A stretch of DNA of 64,000 nt from an uncultured Bacteroidales bacterium (GTDB taxonomy: Bacteria; Bacteroidota; Bacteroidia; Bacteroidales; UBA3824), in NCBI GenBank assembly GCA_937877455.1, contig CALFIU010000189.1, positions 37,242-101,241 on the forward strand. The letters run 5' to 3'. A program made the translations under genes and the position numbers. The notes below the pieces were generated by a model that was not told the DNA's origin, did not search any database, and was given only the letters and a program-made list of their open reading frames with translations. Each line of letters begins with the position of its first letter. Positions within the stretch are counted from its first letter, which is position 1. This document shows positions 1 through 10,100 of the stretch, piece by piece.

Positions 1-240
1 ATCTCTAAGTAATTCATTATCTATTGCCTTATTAAATAATGTAACCGTGTCATCACAACTTACAGGAATTGTCTCTCCCAATCCTCTATATGTAATAGAT
101 GGTATCTTAGGCTCATTCTTTCCTTTTTCGTATCCTTCGTTATATCCGCTATAATAAGCATCACTAATATATTTCTTAAAATCTTCTGTTTTTAAAGTGA
201 TCGTTTCTTTCTCTTCAGGAATAATAATAATTGGACTCAT
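1..240 (-). CDS. hypothetical phage protein, C-terminus cut by window edge
   Basis: An open frame starts at 240 and runs off the left edge, giving 80 residues. It begins MSPIIIIPEEKE and carries a Tyr/Gly-rich stretch (YYSGYNEGYEKGKNEP) of the kind often seen in small phage proteins. The start overlaps the stop of the 237-419 gene as ATGA, so the two are probably translationally coupled. I do not recognise the family. Confidence 0.7.
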   Translation of the reverse strand, partial: MSPIIIIPEEKETITLKTEDFKKYISDAYYSGYNEGYEKGKNEPKIPSITYRGLGETIPVSCDDTVTLFNKAIDNELLRD

Positions 241-419
241 TTACCATCATCCTCCGCACGCTTTTGAAAATCTAATAATTCAGTTGCCTTTGCCGTATCC
301 ACAATAGAAAGACCTTCTTTCTTTAATGTTTCAACAATGTTTTCGCAATCTTTAGAAAACCATTTTGTTCTTTTATATAAATCATTTTTGTTAAAAATCT
401 TCATATTTTTAAATCCCAT
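237..419 (-). CDS. small hypothetical protein (60 aa)
   Basis: A lysine-rich 60-residue protein, unrecognised. The start at 419 has no clear ribosome binding site. A second Met five codons in, preceded by GGGAT, is an alternative. It is the first gene after the promoter at 605-635 and couples to the next gene by an ATGA overlap. Confidence 0.6.
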   Translation of the reverse strand: MGFKNMKIFNKNDLYKRTKWFSKDCENIVETLKKEGLSIVDTAKATELLDFQKRAEDDGK

Positions 420-679
420 TATTTATGGCAAATGCACACACCATCTATAAATAGACAATGGATTTCTCACCAACTATAAATAGCCAACGTGCATTCACCA
501 GATGTTTATATTACTTTACCCATTATAGAATATGTGAATATTATATTTATAACAAGGGCAACTATATGTTGTATTATCAGTTCATGTATTATTTTGTAAC
601 GCTTATTATATATTTGTTTTAAATTGCATTGTCAATAGCTACACTTAATCTATTCAAAAATATAGTTGCCCTTGGAATT
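420..679. other. AT-rich intergenic region with promoter
   Basis: About 260 bp without a credible gene. It contains the promoter at 605-635, a direct repeat CTATAAATAG (around 444 and 474), and two weak relatives of the 15-bp intergenic element near 570-597. Confidence 0.6.
605..635 (-). promoter_or_regulatory. sigma-70-type promoter
   Basis: On the minus strand TTGACA is at 635-630. TATATA is at 612-607 (17-bp spacer), and an overlapping TATAAT at 610-605 would give a 19-bp spacer. Unlike most promoters here it lacks the upstream 15-bp element. It would serve 237-419 and the gene at the left edge. Confidence 0.6.
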
Positions 680-1060
680 TTATATTGCGATTGCTTTTTC
701 TGCCTGTTCTTTATTAAAGAAAACACGCTCTCTTAATCCTTTTTCGCTCGCTAAAACTAAATCTGGAGTTGGCGTATTAAAACGATTTGCGTTCAAATTT
801 CGGCTGAAACAATATGATTTTCTTGTCTTGATTGTTATTTTATAAAGGCGCATTTCTTCTATATATGGAAGATATTTATCGCCGTTATGATACATGACTA
901 CGAAATAATTGTTACCAACAATAATTAAATCATCTATTCCTTCTTGAACAATATCTATTGCTTCTAATATTCCCGCAATATAACCTTCTTTCCATTCTTT
1001 AGTTTTTCCGAGAGGATTGATTAGTAGTTTTCTGTTAAGTTTATCTATAGCTTCTCTCAT
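680..1060 (-). CDS. hypothetical protein (126 aa)
   Basis: An unrecognised 126-residue protein. It overlaps the stop of the dUTPase gene by ATGA (1057-1060), so it is the last gene of the nrdD-nrdG-dut set and is probably co-translated with it. No membrane segment or metal motif is visible. Confidence 0.75.
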   Translation of the reverse strand: MREAIDKLNRKLLINPLGKTKEWKEGYIAGILEAIDIVQEGIDDLIIVGNNYFVVMYHNGDKYLPYIEEMRLYKITIKTRKSYCFSRNLNANRFNTPTPDLVLASEKGLRERVFFNKEQAEKAIAI

Positions 1061-1626
1061 TTAGTTGTACTTCCAAATCCACCGTTTCTTATTCCTTCTG
1101 CTTTATCATCTATTGTGATACCATACTGTACAAAAATCCCTTGCATATAGCCATCACCAGATTTAATGTCTATCGTCTTTTCTTCCGTTCCATCATTCGT
1201 CAGCTTCGCCATGATATGTCCTTCATTATCGCTGTTATAATAATCGCTGTCGATGATGCCAACAGTATTATCTAACTGCATACGATATTTAAATCCAAGA
1301 CCAGATCGAGGATAACACTGAAGCACCCATCCATCATCAATCTTTACACGAATGCCTGTAGGCATTTTAATTGTTTTTCCGGGTTCAAGATGAATTTTAA
1401 ACGACGCATAAAAATCGTATCCTGCGCTGCCAATAGTGGCTCTTTCAGGTATTTTGATATTGTCGTAAATCTCTCTAATTTTTGTTTCTACAACAGAACC
1501 GTCTGGATCGTTGAAACTAAAAGGAAGTTCATCTATATAGACAAGAAACCAACTGCCTAATGTATTCATAAAATCTTTTTTGAATTGCTCAAATGATACC
1601 TTTTCAAATTTCGCTATCTTTTGCAT
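1057..1626 (-). CDS. dut: dUTPase (deoxyuridine 5'-triphosphate nucleotidohydrolase)
   Basis: Hydrolyses dUTP to dUMP, keeping uracil out of phage DNA and feeding ThyX. The five trimeric-dUTPase motifs are present in order: GSAGYDF (about residue 82), PRSGLGF (about 122), GIIDSDYYN (about 138), GDGYMQGIFV (about 172) and a C-terminal RNGGFGSTTK P-loop-like arm. At 189 residues it is longer than a minimal dUTPase (about 150) because of a roughly 70-residue N-terminal extension. It overlaps the end of nrdG by 23 bp. Confidence 0.93.
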   Translation of the reverse strand: MQKIAKFEKVSFEQFKKDFMNTLGSWFLVYIDELPFSFNDPDGSVVETKIREIYDNIKIPERATIGSAGYDFYASFKIHLEPGKTIKMPTGIRVKIDDGWVLQCYPRSGLGFKYRMQLDNTVGIIDSDYYNSDNEGHIMAKLTNDGTEEKTIDIKSGDGYMQGIFVQYGITIDDKAEGIRNGGFGSTTK

Positions 1627-2164
1627 ATAAAACTATCTGCTCCTTTTCTAAAGATTTCTTTGCGTCAATAACCTTCTGATTTGAACTTCCTCTAAGAGGA
1701 AGAGTAATATTACGAAGTTCCTTGACAAACTTGCCATCAATAAGAATATCTGTGTTACTAATTATCTTGTATAATTTATCACAATCGGTAACGCTGAGAA
1801 CGTTGTTTTCGGCATTCACAGAATACATTAAATCTTCCCATGAATAGCCAGTCCAGATAAAAATCTTGATATTTGGATACTTCTCTTTTACTTTCATAAT
1901 TAAACCAAAAGTAAATGCAAGATTTTGATTGCATAACGGTTCGCCACCAAGAATAGATAAATTTCTTTGAATACCATTTTTATGTATCATATCTATAATG
2001 TGGTTTACAACTTCCTGATCGTCACCGTCTATACCGCCTTTGTAGTCCCATGTGTTTGGATTATGGCATCCGGGGCATCTGTGAGGACACCCCTGACTCC
2101 AAAAGCTAACACATACTCCCTGACCATTTACAACATCATTGTTGATTATTCCTGCATATTTCAT
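1604..2164 (-). CDS. nrdG: anaerobic ribonucleotide reductase activating protein
   Basis: A radical SAM activase that uses a 4Fe-4S cluster and S-adenosylmethionine to make the glycyl radical of NrdD. The cluster motif CPHRCPGC (C-x3-C-x2-C) is at about residues 26-33, and GGEP follows at about 73. The 186-residue length fits NrdG. It overlaps nrdD by 4 bp (ATGA), so the pair is co-translated. This indicates growth in an anaerobic host. Confidence 0.95.
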   Translation of the reverse strand: MKYAGIINNDVVNGQGVCVSFWSQGCPHRCPGCHNPNTWDYKGGIDGDDQEVVNHIIDMIHKNGIQRNLSILGGEPLCNQNLAFTFGLIMKVKEKYPNIKIFIWTGYSWEDLMYSVNAENNVLSVTDCDKLYKIISNTDILIDGKFVKELRNITLPLRGSSNQKVIDAKKSLEKEQIVLYAKDSEI

Positions 2165-4398
2165 TGATGCTTCACCCTCATCTCGACTTCCTGTTGTTTA
2201 CCTTTATTAAATGCGGTAGTGTAATTACCTGTTAAATATCCAGTCACACGGCGCAAACGCTGAATGTTATCACTTCCACATACAGGGCAAACATCATTGA
2301 ATTCACCAGTAAAGCCACAATCCATACAAGTATCATTCGGAACATTAACGGCAAAATATGGTATATCTTTGTCCATTGCATAATTGACGATTTGTTCAAG
2401 TGCGTCAATGTTATGCTTTACGCCGCCTTCAAGCTCAACATAAGTGATGCATCCTGCACTACTATATCCTGTAAGTTGTGACTCAATATCAATCTTATCA
2501 AAAGGTGAAATTTCTTCCCAAACAGGAACATGCATACTATTCGTAAAGAAATCTCTGTCAGAAACATTAGGAATAATACCAAACCGATCCTTGAATTTCT
2601 GCATAGCTGTATAGCAAAGATTTTCAGCTGGCGTATAATAGACACCAAAGTTTAACTTATATTCCTGTTTAAATTCTGCGCATCTTTTCTTAAACAGTCC
2701 CTCGATTTTCTTTGCAAGCTCCATTCCTTTTTCTGTAGTATGATTGCAACCTATAAGAATTTGAAGCGCTTCTGCAAGTCCAAGCTGACCAATTACTATA
2801 GTTCCATGTTTTAATGCAGATGAAATATCTTTACCATCGTATCCAGCCATCACATTGTTTTCATACATGAATTTTGCCGAGTCTGCCGATTGCGAACAAA
2901 TGAATTCAAACCGTTCAAGAAGCATATCTTTTGCTTCGTGAATCTTTTCATCCAACAAATCCATAAAAGCATCAAGTAAAACTTCTTCTCCGTTTTCACC
3001 GTCAATCAAATGATGACTTTCGCCATACTTTCTGCACATCATAGCAAGAGTAGGAAGTATAATAGTAACAGGACAAATATTTCCTCTGCCATCTTTCAAC
3101 TGACCAAAACCATTTACATCCCATCCATTCGCTGTCCGACATCCCATTGTCGAGAAGTATGTGCGCGGATCGTTAATGTCGTATCCTTCATTACCAGACC
3201 AATCCACATTAGCATAATTTGGATAGAGCCTTGTTGCCGTTGACTGTAATGCTAATCTAAATAAGTCATAATTTGGTTCGCCCTTCTTTCTGTTTACGCC
3301 TTTCATACATTGGAAAATACCGCAAGGGAAAATAGGAGTCTTATGCAACTTCCCGATACCTTTTATAGATACATCAAGTACAGCTTTTGTAACCATTCTT
3401 CCTTCTGGTGTTGTACAAGTACCATAGTTAATTGATGTAAAAGGAAGTTGATTCCCGGATCGTGACTGCAATGTGTTAAGATTATGGTACATTCCTTCGA
3501 CTGCCTGATATACTTCTTTCACAGTCATATCAAACGCATATTTATATGCTTTTGGAAAACAATCTTTATACCAATCATCTTCTATAGATAACTCTTCTGG
3601 TTTGCAATCAATATGTAATTCTTCTGTAGCGCCCTCAATATACTTTGCGCCATCTTTGTAATGTTTCCAAAAACTTTTCCTGATATATGGCATCATTGTC
3701 CAGTCAAGATGCGTTGCACTTACGCCGCCGAATTGCTGAAGGCTTTGAAGCTGAAACAAAACAGCAAGAAGCTGAAACGCCGTATTAACTGATTGCGCTG
3801 GTCTAACATCTGTTTGTCTCGTATTGAAACCATTTGCAAGTAAATCATCAAAAGGAATTGACATGCAGTTATGATCTCCGACAGGATAATGGTCTAAATC
3901 ATGAACATAAATCATATTCTCTTTGTGGTTTTTAACTGCCATTTCGGACATGCAATAATTCATTGCATAATCCTTCATTACCTCGCTTGTTGCAGCTCCA
4001 ATTCTTCCACCAAAAGATTTCTCGTCAACATTTGCGTTCTGGTTTTGCACATTGGATGCTTCAAGTTTTTCAGATATGCTTTTTATTAATTTTGCGTTTC
4101 TTTCTCTTACCTTTGTTCTTTCATTACGGTATAAGATATATAGTTTTGCAACATCTTTTCGTTTGCTGTTCATCAACTTTTTCTCAACAATATCCTGAAT
4201 TTCTTCTACATTCATCTCGGACTTATTGAGATTTGATATTTCTTCTACAATGCGATTTATGCACTCATAGTCATTCTGCTTTAAATTTCCTGTTTCATTA
4301 AATGCTTTCAAGATAGCGTTATATATTTTGTTGCTGTCAAATTCCACGATGCGCCCATCGCGTTTAATAATTTTATCAATCAAATTGCCAACCTCCAC
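2161..4398 (-). CDS. nrdD: anaerobic (class III) ribonucleoside-triphosphate reductase
   Basis: Reduces ribonucleoside triphosphates to dNTPs using a glycyl radical. An N-terminal ATP-cone (IIKRDGRIVEFD, about residues 9-20) provides allosteric control. The C-terminus has a zinc site of two CxxC pairs (CMDCGF and CPVCGS, about 695-715) and then RRVTGYLTGNYTTAF, whose Gly in RVTGYL is the expected radical site. The 745-residue length is normal. It is followed directly by nrdG and shares a TGA/ATG junction with the preceding gene. Confidence 0.96.
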   Translation of the reverse strand: MEVGNLIDKIIKRDGRIVEFDSNKIYNAILKAFNETGNLKQNDYECINRIVEEISNLNKSEMNVEEIQDIVEKKLMNSKRKDVAKLYILYRNERTKVRERNAKLIKSISEKLEASNVQNQNANVDEKSFGGRIGAATSEVMKDYAMNYCMSEMAVKNHKENMIYVHDLDHYPVGDHNCMSIPFDDLLANGFNTRQTDVRPAQSVNTAFQLLAVLFQLQSLQQFGGVSATHLDWTMMPYIRKSFWKHYKDGAKYIEGATEELHIDCKPEELSIEDDWYKDCFPKAYKYAFDMTVKEVYQAVEGMYHNLNTLQSRSGNQLPFTSINYGTCTTPEGRMVTKAVLDVSIKGIGKLHKTPIFPCGIFQCMKGVNRKKGEPNYDLFRLALQSTATRLYPNYANVDWSGNEGYDINDPRTYFSTMGCRTANGWDVNGFGQLKDGRGNICPVTIILPTLAMMCRKYGESHHLIDGENGEEVLLDAFMDLLDEKIHEAKDMLLERFEFICSQSADSAKFMYENNVMAGYDGKDISSALKHGTIVIGQLGLAEALQILIGCNHTTEKGMELAKKIEGLFKKRCAEFKQEYKLNFGVYYTPAENLCYTAMQKFKDRFGIIPNVSDRDFFTNSMHVPVWEEISPFDKIDIESQLTGYSSAGCITYVELEGGVKHNIDALEQIVNYAMDKDIPYFAVNVPNDTCMDCGFTGEFNDVCPVCGSDNIQRLRRVTGYLTGNYTTAFNKGKQQEVEMRVKHQ

Positions 4399-4841
4399 TA
4401 TATAAGTAGATATTCAATTATATATTGTGAAGCATCAGAATAATTATCTTCTATTCTGTTGCAAGTTTCTTTAATCCAAGGATGAAGATTATTTTCTTCC
4501 CCAATACCAACGACATATATGTATTTATCGCCAAAACGATTTATACCTTGAACAGCACCAAGTTCCATATGCGATCCAATAGTTGAATCAATACCTTTAA
4601 GATTAACAACAACGATGTCGCAGTCATGCAGTTGCATCATTTCCCAATCAAGGATTTCGCGCTCCGTCTTATGCATCATGTGTTCATAATTAAAGTAAAG
4701 TGGGGGATGAATGAATTTAATTTTGTCAGAACCATCGTATTTATCTCGAACAAATGTTTCTAATGTTTTTCTCCATTGCATCTGCTGTTCGAATGGTATC
4801 CCGCTCATTTTGCCACAAGTATAAATTTTGTATTCCTTCAT
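4398..4841 (-). CDS. nucleoside 2-deoxyribosyltransferase-like protein
   Basis: A 147-residue protein of the nucleoside deoxyribosyltransferase/DUF4406 type. It has N-terminal YTCGKMSGIP, a central DCDIVVVNL, and the active-site region STIGSHMELGAV with a Glu in the position used as nucleophile in this family. The likely role is salvage or exchange of deoxynucleosides or their phosphates. It overlaps the neighbouring genes on both sides and sits in the nucleotide-metabolism operon. The substrate cannot be told from sequence. Confidence 0.75.
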   Translation of the reverse strand: MKEYKIYTCGKMSGIPFEQQMQWRKTLETFVRDKYDGSDKIKFIHPPLYFNYEHMMHKTEREILDWEMMQLHDCDIVVVNLKGIDSTIGSHMELGAVQGINRFGDKYIYVVGIGEENNLHPWIKETCNRIEDNYSDASQYIIEYLLI

Positions 4842-5365
4842 GAATTCATTTCCTCGATAATCGCGTCTGCAATTACTTCAACACCGCACAGATATTTATC
4901 ATTTTTAACAACCAAATCTACTTCGTCAGAAATCCCATCAAACTGTCCAACATCACTTAGGCTTCTTCGATATGCTTCTTCTATGTTGTCGCCTCGTTCT
5001 AAACACTTGATAAGCCTATCTCTCCTCGGAACATCAATATAAACAGCGAAGATATTGTCAATTCCAGATCTTTTAATAGACCTTAATCCTCTTGGCGTAA
5101 GGACGATAACACAATCATCTTTATAATCTTCTTTTGCACTTCCATAGCTCCATCCATTATATGTTGCTGTTTCAGCGAAGAAACCTTGATCTTCGAGTGT
5201 TTTAAAATGTTGCTGATTTATATAGAAATAATCAACGCCATCCTGCTCTCCTTCTCTTGGTTGTCTTGTGGTATAAGTCACAATTCGTTTATATCCGTAA
5301 TGCTCCATTAGATATTTTGCAACAGAGCTTTTACCGCAAGCACTCTCACCAACGATTACAATCAT
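4838..5365 (-). CDS. gmk: guanylate kinase-like nucleotide kinase
   Basis: A P-loop kinase expected to phosphorylate GMP/dGMP. It shows Walker A GESACGKSS at residues 6-14, the GMP-binding stretch TYTTRQPREGEQDGVDYFY at about 31-49, and a lid-like RRDRLIKCLERGD. The 175-residue length is slightly short for Gmk (about 200). It lies between the deoxyribosyltransferase-like and thyX genes. Confidence 0.88.
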   Translation of the reverse strand: MIVIVGESACGKSSVAKYLMEHYGYKRIVTYTTRQPREGEQDGVDYFYINQQHFKTLEDQGFFAETATYNGWSYGSAKEDYKDDCVIVLTPRGLRSIKRSGIDNIFAVYIDVPRRDRLIKCLERGDNIEEAYRRSLSDVGQFDGISDEVDLVVKNDKYLCGVEVIADAIIEEMNS

Positions 5366-5377
5366 TCTTATCTCCTA

Positions 5378-5773
5378 TCAAATTTCTAAAATCCCATCGT
5401 CTATCATTTTATTAAGCCATCGAATAGTATTGACTTGAATATTCATGTCGTATTTGTTTTCAATGTCACAAGCTTTATAGAATTCATTGAAACGATAGTG
5501 ACACATTCCACCATATGATGTGAAGTGACAATCTATCTTGTTATTGGCTTCATTAAATCCAATCCAGAATTCATCTTCGTCATCATAATCGCCGTTAAGA
5601 TTACTTCCTTCAAGGTGACACCACCAATTACCAGACAGCATTGCATCGTTATGCCATGTTCTCTTCTTTAATCTTTCCCAATCAAGTATTTTTAATTTCT
5701 TGATATTCTTTGGCGTTAGATTGTATTTATTCGGGTACTTTTTTATTAAATCAAAATCAATATATTTGTTCAT
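5378..5773 (-). CDS. hypothetical protein, Trp-rich (131 aa)
   Basis: An unrecognised 131-residue protein with many aromatic residues (SGNWWCHLEG, DEFWIGFNE) and no detectable metal or nucleotide motif. It overlaps thyX by 4 bp, so it is translated with the nucleotide-metabolism genes. Confidence 0.72.
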   Translation of the reverse strand: MNKYIDFDLIKKYPNKYNLTPKNIKKLKILDWERLKKRTWHNDAMLSGNWWCHLEGSNLNGDYDDEDEFWIGFNEANNKIDCHFTSYGGMCHYRFNEFYKACDIENKYDMNIQVNTIRWLNKMIDDGILEI

Positions 5774-6561
5774 TTTTTTACAACCGATTGTATTAGTTCC
5801 CTAACTTTTACTTTCGATGGATATATGCCACACGACATCCTTCCTTCTGGACACCACATCAGATGGACGCAATGGGGAACAAGTTCATTTGCAAAATCTT
5901 CATTTATTTCTTTCACGGCTTGTTTCATTGCGATTGCAAGTTTCTGAATTTCTGGCTGCGCACGATTGCATAGCCTCTTATGCATAAACCGTATCAATGC
6001 CTCTGGCGTAAAACCAATTGTCAATGTTGAATTTGTTGCCCTTGGCAAAACAAAATTAATACATTCATTAACACGTTTAGTATCAACATCATTATTGTCA
6101 AGAATATCTTTTAATTCACTTCTTGCCGTATTTATAGAACACATTAACGTGTCGTAAATAAGTTTGGCTCTTTGGTTATTTTCAATCTCTTTTGGGGTTG
6201 TATATGTGAAACCATCTTTATCAATGTAGCGAAAACTCCCCATGTTCTTAACGATTTGGTCAGGGCTTACATCAATAACCTTCTCTGAATATTCATCAAA
6301 CGTATAATTATCCATGTCCTCGAACGGAAATGAAACTCCGATTTCATGTCTCATACACTGTTCTGCTGTACCGCGATCAACATCTGTAATTCTAAACTTG
6401 ATGTATTCACATCTACTTCCGCTCATGTGTCCACTTTTTTCACATGACTTTCCTACTCTTTCTGCATACTTTTCAGGCGTGTCATAACATGTACATGCAA
6501 ATACACCATGATTTTTGTACAGATTTTTTAATTCTTCTGGATTGATAATCTCGACTTTCAT
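5770..6561 (-). CDS. thyX: FAD-dependent thymidylate synthase
   Basis: Makes dTMP from dUMP with FAD and methylene-tetrahydrofolate. The C-terminal half is typical of ThyX: FVLPRATNSTLTIGFTPEALIRFMHKR and RAQPEIQKLA (about 166-210) for substrate and folate binding. The signature is altered: RH at about residues 89-90 is separated from a later SFRYID by about 25 extra residues, where a canonical enzyme reads RHRxxSxNxxSxRY. The start at 6561 follows GGAGAG. A promoter lies at 6636-6682. Confidence 0.85.
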   Translation of the reverse strand: MKVEIINPEELKNLYKNHGVFACTCYDTPEKYAERVGKSCEKSGHMSGSRCEYIKFRITDVDRGTAEQCMRHEIGVSFPFEDMDNYTFDEYSEKVIDVSPDQIVKNMGSFRYIDKDGFTYTTPKEIENNQRAKLIYDTLMCSINTARSELKDILDNNDVDTKRVNECINFVLPRATNSTLTIGFTPEALIRFMHKRLCNRAQPEIQKLAIAMKQAVKEINEDFANELVPHCVHLMWCPEGRMSCGIYPSKVKVRELIQSVVKK

Positions 6562-6573
6562 TCACTCTCCGAA

Positions 6574-6588
6574 TTATCTTGCATTATT
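6574..6588 (-). promoter_or_regulatory. 15-bp intergenic element, leader copy
   Basis: On the minus strand AATAATGCAAGATAA, a perfect match to the recurring element. It sits just before the ribosome binding site of thyX. Confidence 0.7.
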
Positions 6589-6635
6589 TATCTGTCAATA
6601 TTGATGTGATAGCCTTCTCGAACTACCACACCAAT

Positions 6636-6682
6636 ATAGTACCATATATAATCCGCATTGTCAATTATTATTTTGCAATGCT
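6636..6682 (-). promoter_or_regulatory. promoter with upstream 15-bp element (thyX operon)
   Basis: TTGACA at 6664-6659, 17-bp spacer, TACTAT at 6641-6636. A divergent 15-bp element (ends TGCAAAATAA) is 3 bp upstream of the -35 box and overlaps the end of the 84-aa gene. Confidence 0.75.
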
Positions 6683-6915
6683 TTTAAATTTGTGAGCATC
6701 CATACCAACGGCTGAACGGATTCGCTAATAGAATATTCTTTGCCTCTTAATTCAATGGCAAATCCACCATCGCCAAATACATTATCAGATGTGAAAGAGC
6801 CAATAAATCTTGTTGTTCCTAATAATAATGTCAATGCACATTCAGCGCTTTCCGCTTCAGATATATATATAAACACTTCATGTTCACTGAACTTAATGAC
6901 AATGTACTTTTTCAT
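6661..6915 (-). CDS. hypothetical protein (84 aa)
   Basis: A small unrecognised protein beginning MKKYIVIKFSEHEVFIYISEAESAEC. Its stop codon lies inside the -35 box of the thyX promoter. It follows the 69-aa zinc-finger gene by 1 bp. Confidence 0.7.
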   Translation of the reverse strand: MKKYIVIKFSEHEVFIYISEAESAECALTLLLGTTRFIGSFTSDNVFGDGGFAIELRGKEYSISESVQPLVWMLTNLKALQNNN

Positions 6916-6916
6916 C

Positions 6917-7126
6917 TTATCCCCTTGTGTACCTTACTTTACTGCCATCATCAAATTCGACTATCACATTGTCAGGTATGCCATCTTTTGCCGATGTATA
7001 AGGTCTGTATTTCGCCGAAATCGTCTTGATAATTTTTCTATGTGCATGTTCACATTCTTTTGCTTTCTTTTCATCGTTAAACGAAGTACCGCATACCTCA
7101 CATTGATATAATTTTAATTCTTTCAT
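6917..7126 (-). CDS. small zinc-finger-like protein (69 aa)
   Basis: The N-terminus has CEVCGTSF and then CEHAHRK, a C2H2-like zinc-binding arrangement at residues 9-29. A basic segment and a beta-rich tail follow. It overlaps the end of dnaE by 4 bp. Function unknown; nucleic-acid or protein binding is plausible. Confidence 0.7.
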   Translation of the reverse strand: MKELKLYQCEVCGTSFNDEKKAKECEHAHRKIIKTISAKYRPYTSAKDGIPDNVIVEFDDGSKVRYTRG

Positions 7127-10100
7127 ATGTTGTTAATCCTTTTATATGATGTGATCCAGAGTTCGCTTGTGCCTTCAACTGGAACGAATTCGCCATCTTC
7201 ATTCCTTTTCATCTTTGGTTTATTACGACATCCCGAAATCATAACAATGTCGCCCTCTTTGAGTTTATTCTTATTGAATGTTTTCCTGTCGATTTTGCAA
7301 TCAAGTGTATTGCCATGTTTTAAAGAATACATTTTTAACTTCGGAGCATATTTGGTGTCAAGTGATACCACGCAAGCCATACCACTATATCTATCGTCAA
7401 TGATATCGACATATCCAAGATGGTCTATCTGCGCTTGAACTTTATCTTTTAATGTTCTCTTCGGACAATGAATTTCGTTTGCAACCAACTGTAATAGTTT
7501 TCTGCTATTTAGTTTTGTGAACATCTTTAGTGATTCTTTTTCTGCACAGCTTCTAATTAAATCCATATTAAATCCTTCTCTTTCGAGAATATCTTTTTTA
7601 ATTTGAAGTCTGCCATTAAAATAATCAAAGTATTCATATAGTTTCATCAAGTAATTGGCATCACCAAATTCATTGAAGAAATCAAGCTCAATAAGGATTT
7701 TTAATTGTCTCGAATTCAAAGTTGTCTTGTTAGTCAAATCGTAAAGCAAATCAATAAATGAATTATATTTATTATTTCTAAGTTCATACATTTCATCTGC
7801 TACTTGCGTATTCATATATTTGATAGAAGATATACCTTTGAATATTTCATTGGTTTCTTTTGAAATGCTATATTTCGCCGAAGAATGCCTAAACTTAATT
7901 GGCTTTAATGCAATTTTGAAAAACTTTAATTCATTGGTTAATTTTAGTGTTCTTTCATTATCGTCTGCGTAATAGTTAAGGACAGTTGTATAATACTCAA
8001 GCGGATAATGCGATTTCAAATACGCACCATATAAACTATCATATGCATAAGATAGCGAATGCGATGCATTGAAAGAATATCGTGCAGCCTGTTCAACAAC
8101 AGTCCACGTTTCAATAAATCCGTCCTCTGTGCCTACACGTTTCATCCACCCATGTAATAGTCTATCTTTCAGGTCTGCAAGTTCCTTTTCTTTAAATTTC
8201 TTTTTAGCTATCTTCTTAATGATATCGTATGATCCTGTTTCCTCTATACCAAGCCAAATCAAATATTTCATAATTAGTTCCTGATAAATCATTCTGTGTT
8301 TCCCTTCGACAAGAATGTTATCAAGCTCCTCAATGCCTGTAGTGTATGGCTTTCTGTCTATGAAATCATCAAGCAAGCTTGCGCATCCGGGGCGAATAAT
8401 GGCTACAAATGCAGACATTTCAGATACGCTTTGCGGTTTATATTTTTTCACAAGCCCTGTCGCAAAATCACTATCAGCCTGATTGATTGTACATGTTAAT
8501 CCGTTCGCATAGATATCGAATGTTTTGTCATCAAGAAGTTTATCAATCTCTCGGATAGTAGGAATTGGTATCCCAGCAAGCTCACAGGTATCTTTTATTA
8601 TCGCCCATACAGTGACTGATAAATAATCGTTCTTTAAATATTTATATTTATCACAGTTGTATCCATCTAAAAGACAGCATATTTTTTCTTTCGTATGTAT
8701 GAGTCCAAGTTCTTTTCGAATTGGTTTGTTATATAACAACATGCTACATGGACTCTCGGATATGCTTTCAACAACGCCGACAAATCTTTGACTTTCCTCG
8801 ATGAGTTTCTTCCATTTTGGATTATCACGATAACTATCTAAGTCTTTGGCTACATCGTCATATTCCGATATATTCTTGCCAATACCTTTACAATAAACCC
8901 TGAACGCAGATGAGTCTTGTAATGGTTTCCAAGCTATCATCCATGCGCAGTTTTCAGCGCCAAGCAAATCTTCTGTGGCTTTGATAAATGGCGTTCTATC
9001 GGCGGTATTAAGATCAATGTCTGGAAGGCTGCGCGTACCAAGTATTCTTTCAACAGACATAAATCTTGTCGGAAATAATGTTATTGGAGCATCAACACGA
9101 TCTATATCTGTTAATCCAAGCATCTTTGTAATATAGAAACTCGGCGCTGAACCTCTTCCAGTGTTGGTTAATTTGCCACCATACTTCTCTTGACCATCTT
9201 TTACCACGTTATAGTCAATTAAGAAATAGTTTGCCATGTTGGTTTTCTCTACGATGTCAACCTCATATCGGATTGCATCGAGATATTTACCCCATTCATG
9301 TTTTGGAATATTTCTTCTTTCCTCTAACCATTTATTATTGATTATGTCCTTTAAATCCTTTATCGGATTTTGTGATACAGATGGAAGTTTAATGTCATCA
9401 TTTATAATTGTAATTTCAGAGCAATCGTCAAATACAAGAGTGTTGTATAGTAGTTCTTCTGCTTGCTTTCTGTTGAATATTCCTTGCTTTACATATCGGT
9501 TGATTATTGTTTTATCATCAGGATAATCCAATATCATCCCATCTTCTTCTGGATATTTTCTATCTTTTCCTTTAAGAAAAATATCTCTATATTTTGCATC
9601 ATCTGGAAGAATGTAATGGCTGTCATTAGCATGAATCATGGCAATTCCCGATGCCTTGCTGAACTCATACATTGCAGTATTTACTTGTTTTTGAAAATCC
9701 GTATTATGTGCTTGCATTTCAAGAAAGAAATGTTTTCCAAAATGCCGATTTAATGCAAGAAGAAGCTCTCTGTCCTGCCAAATTCCTGCAACACAAGCTG
9801 AAGTTACTATGAAATTATTTGGATTAAGCGAAAATAACAGTTCATCGTCTATCCTTGGGCGATAATAAAAACCAGTATCATGAGCTTCAGACATGATATC
9901 ATTCAGTTGCATTACACCGTCATTATTCAGCGCAATAATGATGATATGTCTATTACTTCTATCCCTTCCATATACAGGATTGCCATCTTTATCTTCACCA
10001 GTTTGAATTTTAGCTATACGGTCATGAACATAATATGCTTCTGTACCATAAATCATTTTCAAGCCGTATCGTTTTGAGCAGTCAAGCCAAGTGAATATAT

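Noticed and set aside
1967..2167. Plus-strand genes here and at about 13761, 23581, 39010 and 56156
   Set aside because: They lie opposite well-supported minus-strand genes or tRNAs, lack ribosome binding sites and have biased, shadow-like composition.
7936..7980. YADD in the dnaE product as a reverse-transcriptase motif for the DGR-like gene
   Set aside because: It lies in a clear C-family polymerase without other reverse-transcriptase motifs.
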